Assembly (NCBI GenBank): GCA_049322335.1
Contig: JBMORL010000103.1
Span: 1-64,000, forward strand
Direction: 5' to 3'
Source: JBMORL01 sp049322335
Lineage (GTDB): Bacteria; Bacteroidota; Bacteroidia; Flavobacteriales_D; UBA2798
Length of the DNA: 64,000 bases
Shown piece after piece: positions 26,202-34,412 of this stretch. Within the stretch, counting starts at the first letter, position 1. Each line of letters starts with the position of its first letter. The position numbers and the translations under genes were made by a program. The notes below the pieces were generated by a model. It saw only the letters and a list, made by a program, of their open reading frames with translations. It made no database searches and had not been told where the DNA came from.

Positions 26202-28838
26202 ATGGAAATCCCCAAAAAATTTGAACCGGGCGTTGCCGAAGAGAAATGGTATAAAGCATGGATGGATAACGGCTTTTTCCGTTCGGTTCCTGATGGGCGC
26301 GAACCATATTCTGTAGTTATTCCGCCTCCCAATGTAACAGGTATCCTGCACATGGGACACATGCTTAATAATACGATACAGGATGTTTTGATAAGAAGGG
26401 CGCGCATGCTGGGAAAAAATGCCTGCTGGGTGCCGGGCACCGACCACGCTTCTATTGCCACCGAAGCAAAAGTGGTAAATAAATTACGCGAGCAGGGAAT
26501 TAAGAAAAGTGATCTCACACGCGAAGAATTTCTGCAACACGCCTGGGACTGGACCGAAAAACACGGGGGAATTATTCTCGAACAATTAAAAAAACTGGGA
26601 GCTTCGTGCGATTGGGACCGTACGCGTTTTACTATGGACCAACAGTATTACGATAGTGTAATAGATGTTTTTATTGACCTGTATGAAAAGGGAAAGATAT
26701 ACCGCGGTGTGCGCATGATCAACTGGGATCCGGAAGCTTTAACTGCACTTTCTGATGAAGAAGTTGTTCATAAAGAAGTAAACTCCAAATTATTTTATGT
26801 GCGCTATAAAGTAGATGGAACCGAAGATGAATGGCTCACTATTGCTACTACGCGCCCCGAAACCATTTTGGCCGACACTGCACTTTGTGTTCATCCCAAA
26901 GATGAACGATATAAAAATTTCATTGGAAAAAAAGCGCTTGTTCCTGTTGTTAACCGGCTGGTGCCTATTATTGCCGATGAATACATTGATATGGAATTTG
27001 GAACAGGATGCTTGAAAGTAACACCGGCACACGATACCAACGACTACGAATTAAGCAAAAAACATAATCTCGAAGTAATTGATATCTTACACGATAACGG
27101 AAAGCTCAACGATCATGCACTACATTATTCGGGGAAAGACCGTTTTAAAGTAAGAAAAGAAATTGCGGTAGAGCTGAATGAAAATGGTTATCTCGTAAAA
27201 ACAGAAGATCATATCAATAAAATCGGTTTTTCTGAACGTACTGATGCGGTGATTGAACCGAAATTGTCGCTGCAATGGTTTGTGAGTATGAAAGAACTTT
27301 CAAAACCCGCTTTGGATAATGTGATGAAAGGTACGATTCGCTTTTATCCTGATAAATTTAAAAATACCTATCGCCACTGGATGGGGAACATCAAAGACTG
27401 GTGTATTTCGCGACAGTTGTGGTGGGGGCATCGTATTCCCGCGTTTTATTTTGGCAAAGGCCCGAATGATTTTGTAGTGGCAAAGAATGAAGAACAGGCC
27501 GTAGAAAAAGCAAAAGCAAAGACCGGAAACCAGAAACTAACGGCAAACGACTTAAAGCAGGACGAAGATGTGCTGGATACATGGTTCTCTTCCTGGCTCT
27601 GGCCTATCAGTGTATTTGACACCGAAGTATATACCACACATAAGAAAAATGAAGAACTGAAGTACTACTATCCTACCAATGATCTGGTAACTGCTCCCGA
27701 AATTATGTTTTTCTGGGTGGCACGAATGATTATTGCCGGGTATGAATACATGGGCGAATTTCCCTTTCGTAATGTGTATTATACAGGAATTGTACGCGAT
27801 AAACTGGGCAGAAAGATGTCGAAGTCACTCGGAAATTCTCCCGATTCGCTGGAATTGATCGAAAAGTATTCGGCAGATGGCGTTCGTGTGGGAATGCTGT
27901 TGAGTTCTCCGGCCGGAAACGATTTACTGTTCGACAGTGCCCAATGCGAACAGGGAAGAAATTTTTCGAATAAACTATGGAACGCTTTTCGCCTGGTAAA
28001 AGGATGGAAAGCGGAAGAAATGGAACAGACTAACGGTAACCGGGTTTCTGTAGACTGGTTCAGGGCCAGGTTTAACCTGCAACTGGCTGAAATCAACGAA
28101 CATTTTGAGAAATTCAGGATTTCGGATGCGCTGATGTCGGTATACAAGCTGATATGGGATGATTTCTGTTCGTGGTACCTCGAAATGATCAAACCCGGGT
28201 TTGAAGCGCCCATTGATTCGAAAACGTATAACGCTACCATTGCGTTTTTTGAAGATATTCTGAAAGCGGTTCATCCTTTTATGCCATTTATTTCGGAAGA
28301 AATATGGCAACACCTGAAAGAAAGGAAAAACGACTTTCTGATTGTGGCACCATGGCCGGAAGTGAAAACAGCGGATGAAAAAATTATTGAGCGATTCAAC
28401 AGAGCAGAAGCTGTTATTACGCAGGTAAGAGCTATCCGCAACGAAAAAAATATTGCCTTTAAGGTAAAACTTGAACTGGTGGTGAAAGGAAATGAATCGC
28501 CCGATAAGGATTTTGATGAAATTATTCAGAAGCTTTGTAATCTTTCTCACCTTCATTACAGGAATGAAAAAGTAAATAATGCATTCACTTTTGTAAGCGG
28601 AACACAGGAGTATTTTATTCCTTTCAGCAACGAGGTAGATGTAAAAGACGAACTTAAATCGCTGAAAGATGAGCTGGAATATACCAAAGGATTCCTCAGG
28701 AGTGTGGAGAAAAAACTCGGGAATGAACGTTTTGTAAGTGGTGCACCGGTTACAGTAGTGGAGATGGAAAAAAAGAAGCAACAGGATGCCATTGCGCGGA
28801 TAAAACTACTGGAGGAAAAGATATCGCATCTGAACTGA
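26202..28838 (+). CDS. valS: Valyl-tRNA synthetase
   Basis: 878 residues, a full-length class I synthetase that charges tRNA-Val in the cytoplasm. The HIGH signature appears as HMGH at residues 50-53 within PPNVTGILHMGHMLNN, and KMSKS at residues 538-542 followed by LGNSPDSLE. Between them lies the CP1 editing domain (TTRPETILADTALCVHP, then TPAHDTNDYELSKKHNLEV) that hydrolyses Thr-tRNA-Val. The anticodon-binding helical bundle follows (WDDFCSWYLEMIKP), and the C-terminal coiled coil (ELEYTKGFLRSVEKKLGNER) is the usual ValS tRNA-clamping arm. It starts at an ATG 20 bp after a good promoter element, in its own transcription unit. Nothing is missing. Confidence 0.98.
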   Translation: MEIPKKFEPGVAEEKWYKAWMDNGFFRSVPDGREPYSVVIPPPNVTGILHMGHMLNNTIQDVLIRRARMLGKNACWVPGTDHASIATEAKVVNKLREQGIKKSDLTREEFLQHAWDWTEKHGGIILEQLKKLGASCDWDRTRFTMDQQYYDSVIDVFIDLYEKGKIYRGVRMINWDPEALTALSDEEVVHKEVNSKLFYVRYKVDGTEDEWLTIATTRPETILADTALCVHPKDERYKNFIGKKALVPVVNRLVPIIADEYIDMEFGTGCLKVTPAHDTNDYELSKKHNLEVIDILHDNGKLNDHALHYSGKDRFKVRKEIAVELNENGYLVKTEDHINKIGFSERTDAVIEPKLSLQWFVSMKELSKPALDNVMKGTIRFYPDKFKNTYRHWMGNIKDWCISRQLWWGHRIPAFYFGKGPNDFVVAKNEEQAVEKAKAKTGNQKLTANDLKQDEDVLDTWFSSWLWPISVFDTEVYTTHKKNEELKYYYPTNDLVTAPEIMFFWVARMIIAGYEYMGEFPFRNVYYTGIVRDKLGRKMSKSLGNSPDSLELIEKYSADGVRVGMLLSSPAGNDLLFDSAQCEQGRNFSNKLWNAFRLVKGWKAEEMEQTNGNRVSVDWFRARFNLQLAEINEHFEKFRISDALMSVYKLIWDDFCSWYLEMIKPGFEAPIDSKTYNATIAFFEDILKAVHPFMPFISEEIWQHLKERKNDFLIVAPWPEVKTADEKIIERFNRAEAVITQVRAIRNEKNIAFKVKLELVVKGNESPDKDFDEIIQKLCNLSHLHYRNEKVNNAFTFVSGTQEYFIPFSNEVDVKDELKSLKDELEYTKGFLRSVEKKLGNERFVSGAPVTVVEMEKKKQQDAIARIKLLEEKISHLN

Positions 28839-28902
28839 CATCAGGTGCTGCGCCATATTTAATTTAAATTTAATTTTCAGATAATACTAAAACTGCATTT
28901 TC

Positions 28903-30996
28903 GTGGCCAAAAAGAAGAAAGAAAAGTTGGGAAAGAAGCTCGAAAAATTCGATGTAGTGAACCGTGACCTGAGCTGGTTGTCGTTTAATGCACGGGTTTT
29001 ACAGGAAGCAGCAGACAGTTCCGTTCCATTGATTGAAAGGATGAGATTCCTGGGTATTTTTTCCAATAACCTGGATGAATTTTTTCGTGTACGCGTAGCT
29101 ACTTTAAAACGGTTGATGGTGGTGGGCAATAAATCGCAAAAGGAATTTGGTTTTCAGCCTAAAAAAATACTTGATAAGATTCATAAAAATGTGGTGGAGC
29201 AGCAGCAGCAGTTTGACAGGATATTTAAAACAATTGTAAAGGAACTGGAGAAAAAAGGTATTTATCATAAAGACGAGACACAACTCAGCGAAGAGCAGGG
29301 AAATTTTGTAAGAGAATATTTTCAAACCACTATCCGTCAAACACTGGTTCCGGTGATGATGGATAAAAAAAGCAAATTACCCGCTTTAAAAGATAAGGTC
29401 ATTTATTTTGCAATCAAACTGGGATATAAAAAAAATCCCGATGACTTTCATTATTCGCTCATAGAAGTTCCTTCGCAGGTGGTTTCCCGTTTTTTGGTTT
29501 TGCCTAAAGAAAAAGACCGCATTTCCTTTATGCTGCTGGACGATGTGATCCGCTATTGCCTGGATGACATTTTTTCTATTTTCGATTACGACCGTTACGA
29601 AGCCTATACAATTAAACTTACCCGTGATGCCGAACTGGATATTGACCAGGACGTATCACAAAGTTTTATTGATAAAGTTTCCAAAAGCCTTAAAAAAAGA
29701 AAACACGGACAACCTGTTCGTTTTATTTACGATGAAAAAATTCCAAAGGATTTGCTTGGATTTATTCTGAAAAAATTAAAATTGGTTGATACCGGAAATA
29801 TTATTGCAGGCGGACGCTATCATAACTTTAAGGATTTTATAAAATTCCCGGGAATGGGCGATCCTTCACTGCAGTATGAACCACTTCCTCCCTTACCACA
29901 CTGGAGCCTTGCCGGCCAGCGCAGTATGTTTGATGTGATCAAAAGAAAAGACGTGGTATTAAGTTTTCCCTATCATTCATTTAATTATATCATTGAATTA
30001 TTGCGCCAGGCCGCTATCGACCCGCAGGTGATTTCCATACAAATTAATTTGTATCGCGTGGGAGAAAAATCACGAATCGTCAACGCACTGGTAAATGCCG
30101 CAAAAAACGGCAAGGAAGTTACAGCGGTAGTGGAATTGCAGGCGCGTTTTGATGAAGAAAACAATATCAAACTCTCGCATAAATTACAGGATGAAGGGGT
30201 GCGCGTGATTTTCGGAGTGCCGGGATTAAAAGTTCATTCCAAACTTATTCTCATCAGGAGAAAAGAAAGAAAATCAGAACAACTATACGCCCATGTTGGC
30301 ACAGGAAATTTTCATGAAACCAATGCACTGATTTATGGCGATCATTCATTGCTTACCTGCGATGACCGTATCACTTACGAAGTGGAAAAAGTATTTGAGT
30401 TCTTCCTTAAAAATTACGAACGCGCCAATTTTAAATATCTTTTCGTTTCACCATTTAATATGCGTAAACGACTTATTGAATTAATCGGTGAAGAGATCAG
30501 CAATGCCAAACGGCAACACGATGCATATATTATTTTAAAACTGAATAACCTGGTAGACGAAGAACTTATCAAACATTTATATAAAGCCAGTAATGCCGGT
30601 GTAAAAATAAAACTGATTATAAGAGGAATTTGCTCGCTTATTCCCGGTGTAAAAGGTATGAGTGAAAATATCGAGGCAGTAAGTATTATTGATCGTTTTT
30701 TGGAACACGCGCGGGTATTTGTTTTTTGCAGTGACGGAAAAGAATTGGTTTATATTTCCTCTGCAGACTGGATGAGCAGGAATATCGATGGCCGGATAGA
30801 AGTAAGTACTCCGGTGTTTGATCCCGAAGTGAAACAAACTATCCTGGATGTGATCGGTATACAATTGCAGGGAAATGCCAAGGCGAGAATTATTGATAAG
30901 ACCCAGAGCAATTCCTACAAAAGAAAGCCCGGAGAACCCTTATTCCGCTCGCAGGTAGAAACCTGGCATTACTTTAACAACAAGCTTTTAAAGTAA
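28903..30996 (+). CDS. ppk1: Polyphosphate kinase 1
   Basis: 697 residues. It makes inorganic polyphosphate reversibly from ATP at the membrane or cytosol. The start is GTG at 28903, immediately followed by a Lys-rich stretch (AKKKKEKLGKKLEKF) and then the N-terminal domain opening NRDLSWLSFNARVLQEA. The catalytic histidine that becomes phosphorylated lies in PGLKVHSKLILI (His near 445). A second conserved His near 602 lies in DRFLEHARVFVF, and the HVGTGNFHETNALIYGDHSL segment contributes to the active site. The protein ends WHYFNNKLLK. It is followed by a Ppx/GppA gene, the normal partner that degrades the polymer, 83 bp downstream. Confidence 0.97.
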   Translation: MAKKKKEKLGKKLEKFDVVNRDLSWLSFNARVLQEAADSSVPLIERMRFLGIFSNNLDEFFRVRVATLKRLMVVGNKSQKEFGFQPKKILDKIHKNVVEQQQQFDRIFKTIVKELEKKGIYHKDETQLSEEQGNFVREYFQTTIRQTLVPVMMDKKSKLPALKDKVIYFAIKLGYKKNPDDFHYSLIEVPSQVVSRFLVLPKEKDRISFMLLDDVIRYCLDDIFSIFDYDRYEAYTIKLTRDAELDIDQDVSQSFIDKVSKSLKKRKHGQPVRFIYDEKIPKDLLGFILKKLKLVDTGNIIAGGRYHNFKDFIKFPGMGDPSLQYEPLPPLPHWSLAGQRSMFDVIKRKDVVLSFPYHSFNYIIELLRQAAIDPQVISIQINLYRVGEKSRIVNALVNAAKNGKEVTAVVELQARFDEENNIKLSHKLQDEGVRVIFGVPGLKVHSKLILIRRKERKSEQLYAHVGTGNFHETNALIYGDHSLLTCDDRITYEVEKVFEFFLKNYERANFKYLFVSPFNMRKRLIELIGEEISNAKRQHDAYIILKLNNLVDEELIKHLYKASNAGVKIKLIIRGICSLIPGVKGMSENIEAVSIIDRFLEHARVFVFCSDGKELVYISSADWMSRNIDGRIEVSTPVFDPEVKQTILDVIGIQLQGNAKARIIDKTQSNSYKRKPGEPLFRSQVETWHYFNNKLLK

Positions 30997-31079
30997 CTTG
31001 TTAACAATCGGGCAGAGTTTTCAAGGGTATTTTTTACTTCTCACAGCATCATTCTACCTTAGCAAAAAATCATTGAGAA

Positions 31080-31970
31080 TTGCTGTTTGGTGCTATTGAT
31101 ATCGGTTCGAACGCGGGTCGTTTGCTGATAGGAAACATAAGTGAGTCGGAAGGCCATCCTGTTGTGAAGAAAATTCTTCTTGTGCGCGTACCCCTGCGCC
31201 TGGGAGAAGATGTATTTACGGATAAAAAAATTCCTAATTCAAAAGTAAAAATGCTGGTGAAAACATTAAAAGCGTTTCGCCACCTGATGGACGTGTATGA
31301 TGTGGAAGATTACCGCGCCTGTGCCACTTCGGCCATGCGTGAAGCTGATAACCGGAAAGATGTGCTGGAAATTGTGAAAGACGAAACAGGAATAAAACTG
31401 GAAGTGATTGACGGGGAAGAAGAAGCGGAATTGATTTTTTCCAACTACTTTACACAAAACCTCGAAAAGAAAAAATCGTATCTCTATATTGATGTGGGCG
31501 GAGGAAGCACCGAAGTTTCATTGCTGGAAAACGGTGAGAAAAAACAATCCAAATCATTTAAAATCGGAACGCTTCGTATCCTCAAGGGAAAAGTGGATGA
31601 AAAAAGATGGGTTGACCTGAAAGAATGGGTGAAAACACTTAACCCGGAGCATAAGGAAATTATTGCCATTGGCACCGGTGGAAACATCAACCGTATTTTA
31701 AAACTCAATCATAGTGATGAAGAAAATCACATCACCTATCCCGAAATAAAAAAGATTCAGGCGCATCTTGCAGGGTACACCGTAAAAGACAGAATTGAAA
31801 AACTGGGCTTGCGTCCCGACCGTGCAGACGTGATCGTTCCTGCTGCTGATATTTATCTTGCCGTAATGCGTTATGCTGATGTAAAAGAAATGCTCGTTCC
31901 GAAAATTGGTTTAACAGACGGAATAGTGTATTCATTGTATAAAAAGGCAATGAAGAAGGTGGAGGCGTAA
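31080..31970 (+). CDS. Ppx/GppA-type exopolyphosphatase, short form
   Basis: 296 residues, about the length of the catalytic core alone. Family motifs: the N-terminal phosphate-binding loop AIDIGSNAGRLLIGN, YRACATSAMREADNR, YLYIDVGGGSTEVSLLE for the second loop, and AIGTGGNINRILKL. The start must be TTG at 31080, because an in-frame TGA lies two codons upstream and no ATG or GTG fits the beginning of the domain. The family hydrolyses terminal phosphates of polyphosphate or converts pppGpp to ppGpp. Lacking the C-terminal HD domain of the long Ppx forms, its substrate is uncertain. Its neighbour ppk1 argues for polyphosphate. Confidence 0.93.
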   Translation: MLFGAIDIGSNAGRLLIGNISESEGHPVVKKILLVRVPLRLGEDVFTDKKIPNSKVKMLVKTLKAFRHLMDVYDVEDYRACATSAMREADNRKDVLEIVKDETGIKLEVIDGEEEAELIFSNYFTQNLEKKKSYLYIDVGGGSTEVSLLENGEKKQSKSFKIGTLRILKGKVDEKRWVDLKEWVKTLNPEHKEIIAIGTGGNINRILKLNHSDEENHITYPEIKKIQAHLAGYTVKDRIEKLGLRPDRADVIVPAADIYLAVMRYADVKEMLVPKIGLTDGIVYSLYKKAMKKVEA

Positions 31971-32010
31971 CCGGACAATAAGCTCGGGATTTTTACGTTA
32001 ATTCATTTCT

Positions 32011-33159
32011 ATGAAGAACCCGCTGTATTTTGTTTTGCTTCCAGTTTTCTTCTTGGCTTGCCGTAAAGATTCAGCCATAACCCCCCAATCCATACCCGAA
32101 AAACAATGGCAGTTTCAATCGGTAACTGTTGGCGGATTGTTGGGAGACGCAGCAAGAGGAATGGCATATTACAACAACCGGTTGTTTTTATCTGGCTCTA
32201 CTGCCTCTGCCGGAAACGGAATGACCGATCTTTATCTTGTGATTGCCGATACATCTCTTAATATTCTTGCGGAAAAATACATTGGCGGAGCGGCAGATGA
32301 TGTGGGAATTTCAGCCTATACCACTACTAACGGTGTCCTCCTTTCCGGTTATACCGAAAGTTTTGGTAACCGGCAGGCCTGGCTGGTGAATGTAAATGTA
32401 AATGGAGATACACTGTGGACAAAACATTATAATATCACTTCTTCATCCGTGGCTTTTAATGTAACAGCCGATGCCAACGGTTTTTATATCGTGGGAAATT
32501 CGGCTGACGCTTACGGAAGCACCGATTTACTTCTCATCCGTACTGATCTGAATGGAGATACACTGTGGACAAAAAATTATGGTGGAAATCTCAGCGAATT
32601 AGGAACCGGTATAGAAATTCTTTCCAATGGAGAATTGATAATCTATGCCCATACCTACAGTTTCGGCAATGGCGACCGCGACCTGTGGCTGCTTAAAACA
32701 AACGCCAATGGAGATTCTTTGCAATCGTTGTTTATAGGTGGAGCGGGATATGAGCAACCGGGATACATGAATAAAACAGCTGCGGGAAAAATTCTTATTT
32801 CTGCACACTATGCCAGCAACGAACCCAATCACAATTTCTATAACGCCATGCTGGATGAAAACCTCACTATTCTGTGGCAATACGAATCAGGAGGTATGAT
32901 GCATGATGGCAGTGAAGACATAATCGAATCGGATAACGGTTTTTTCAGTATCGGCCCGTCCATGAGCCAGTTTTCTACTGATTCGGATGTGATGGTAACG
33001 GAACTGAAGTCCGATGGAAGTTATAACCGGACATTTTATTACGATGCAGGAGCGGATGAGAGTGTTTTCCAGATCATCAGGACAGGAAACTCTTTTTACC
33101 TCTCAGGCACCAAAACCACAGGGGGAAACCAGGATGTGTTGGTGGTGAAGATGAAATGA
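32011..33159 (+). CDS. Beta-propeller-like lipoprotein, 382 aa
   Basis: A lipoprotein signal peptide (YFVLLPVFFLAC, lipid-modified Cys near residue 17) leads into a repeated unit of about 50 residues, each with an NANGDTLWTKNYGG-like strand (for example VNGDTLWTKHYN, LNGDTLWTKNYGGN, ANGDSLQSLFIGG) and a GNSADAYGSTDLLLIRT-like strand. These should form a beta-propeller of about six or seven blades. Such delta-60-like repeat lipoproteins are common in Bacteroidota and lack a known function. An outer-membrane binding or scaffolding role is likely. It is convergent with the gene at 33342. Confidence 0.88.
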   Translation: MKNPLYFVLLPVFFLACRKDSAITPQSIPEKQWQFQSVTVGGLLGDAARGMAYYNNRLFLSGSTASAGNGMTDLYLVIADTSLNILAEKYIGGAADDVGISAYTTTNGVLLSGYTESFGNRQAWLVNVNVNGDTLWTKHYNITSSSVAFNVTADANGFYIVGNSADAYGSTDLLLIRTDLNGDTLWTKNYGGNLSELGTGIEILSNGELIIYAHTYSFGNGDRDLWLLKTNANGDSLQSLFIGGAGYEQPGYMNKTAAGKILISAHYASNEPNHNFYNAMLDENLTILWQYESGGMMHDGSEDIIESDNGFFSIGPSMSQFSTDSDVMVTELKSDGSYNRTFYYDAGADESVFQIIRTGNSFYLSGTKTTGGNQDVLVVKMK

Positions 33160-33193
33160 ATGTGATTGAAAGTTGCAAGTTTAAAAGTTGAGA

Positions 33194-33291
33194 AAGTTTT
33201 GAAAGTTAGTCCGTATAACTTTCGCAACCTGCCAACTTTCTCAACTTGCTAACTTTATAACAACTCATTCGCCAGGTTAGCCAGCTCGGAT
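33194..33291. repeat. 98-bp direct repeat, left copy (orphan copy of the phoH 3' end)
   Basis: Bases 33194-33291 are identical to 34315-34412, 1121 bp away in the same orientation. The right-hand copy contains the last 37 bases of the phoH gene. The left copy therefore holds an orphan of those final codons plus the adjacent noncoding hairpin (33201-33208 with 33216-33223, GAAAGTTA/TAACTTTC). The two copies bracket a single gene at 33342-34232. Confidence 0.95.
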
Positions 33292-33341
33292 AGGGTAAAT
33301 TTAATTTTCCTGCATTTGACTCTAAAATATTTCTTTTAATT

Positions 33342-34232
33342 TTAAAAACTAAAACCAGTTGTAACGGAAAGGCTCACCACTTTTTTATTTCTAAACTTTG
33401 GTTCTTCGAGATAATAGAACAGAAGGGCGTTTCTGTTCGTAGAAGGATTTTCATCATAATCACTATAATATACGGGATCTGAGTTTGATGCGTCATATTT
33501 TTGTACACCCCCATATCCCAGTCCTATCGAAAGATCCAATGTCCACCTTTCTCCTGGGAAAAATTGTATGCCCGGGGTGAAAATTATTGCCGAATGAATT
33601 TGTTTTTCATCAATTGTGATTTTGTAAACCGGGGGATTTTGACCCTGACTTCCTCCATATCCTATTTTCTTATACTCTTTATTTTCATAAAACAGCATCG
33701 ATCGAAACAAACTGATCCCAAGATAAAAACCATTCATTTTTGATTTTACAGGTGGTAATAAATAAAACCTGAAATCGCCCTTCAAAAAATTTCCGCCTCC
33801 TGGTAAGCGATTCGTATTCCAGGGAAAAGCAGGACTCCAGTTCAACCCACCGTATATTTCAATAGAAAGAGGCCAGGCTATATATCGTTCATATCCCAGT
33901 GCAGCTTTTCCTCCTAAAGGAGAAAGAGGTGATGTTTTTATGATATTGTTTTTGGAAGAAGTATTCCACTCGCTTTTGGGCATATAAATTTTTTCTCGTT
34001 TTGGTTTCGGTTCCGGCTTTGACTCAGGATGAACGTATAGATTACTTACCTGGTTTCGTTTTATCGAGTGTACTATTCCATTGTCCTTATAATTTACGCG
34101 TCTTTTATTATCAGAAAGAATGAAGCATGCTTTTTTTGTGCCATCTTTAAAGTATACTGTATCTTGTGCCAGTAACGTGCATGGCAGAATAATTAAATAT
34201 AATATAAAAATCAACCTCATTCCGGTTTTCAA
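33342..34232 (-). CDS. Putative outer-membrane beta-barrel-like protein, 296 aa
   Basis: A signal peptide (LIFILYLIILPCTLLAQ) leads into a short N-terminal domain (DTVYFKDGTKKACFI, then HSIKRNQVSNLYVHPE), a small beta module frequent before barrel domains in Bacteroidota. After residue 100 the sequence has alternating hydrophobic strands with aromatic belts, such as LGYERYIAWPLSIEIYGGLN, GDFRFYLLPPV and WTLDLSIGLGYGG, and it ends in the aromatic residue of VSLSVTTGFSF. This suggests an 8-12-strand outer-membrane barrel of unknown cargo. The gene is bracketed by a perfect 98-bp direct repeat and may be a recent insertion or duplication product. Confidence 0.85.
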   Translation of the reverse strand: MKTGMRLIFILYLIILPCTLLAQDTVYFKDGTKKACFILSDNKRRVNYKDNGIVHSIKRNQVSNLYVHPESKPEPKPKREKIYMPKSEWNTSSKNNIIKTSPLSPLGGKAALGYERYIAWPLSIEIYGGLNWSPAFPWNTNRLPGGGNFLKGDFRFYLLPPVKSKMNGFYLGISLFRSMLFYENKEYKKIGYGGSQGQNPPVYKITIDEKQIHSAIIFTPGIQFFPGERWTLDLSIGLGYGGVQKYDASNSDPVYYSDYDENPSTNRNALLFYYLEEPKFRNKKVVSLSVTTGFSF

Positions 34233-34314
34233 GTTACACTTTTTTTTAAATAAATCAAATAATGTTGAAGGAAAGGCAAGATAATTTGAAGCAAAGGATA
34301 AGTTACAAGTTTAT

Positions 34315-34412
34315 AAGTTTTGAAAGTTAGTCCGTATAACTTTCGCAACCTGCCAACTTTCTCAACTTGCTAACTTTATAACAACTCATTCGCCAGGTTA
34401 GCCAGCTCGGAT
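34315..34412. repeat. 98-bp direct repeat, right copy (overlaps the phoH 3' end)
   Basis: Identical to 33194-33291. It includes the phoH stop codon (34376-34378), the last 34 coding bases and the hairpin GAAAGTTA/TAACTTTC at 34322-34344, which may act as phoH's terminator. Confidence 0.95.

Noticed and set aside
27975..28781. A 268-codon minus-strand ORF inside valS
   Set aside because: valS is complete and well supported. The antisense frame has aromatic- and Arg-rich shadow composition and no motif.
33292..34314. An integrase-mediated genomic island between the 98-bp repeats
   Set aside because: The interval is only 1 kb and has one gene, with no integrase, transposase or tRNA target, so the island label is not supported, although the repeat itself is reported.
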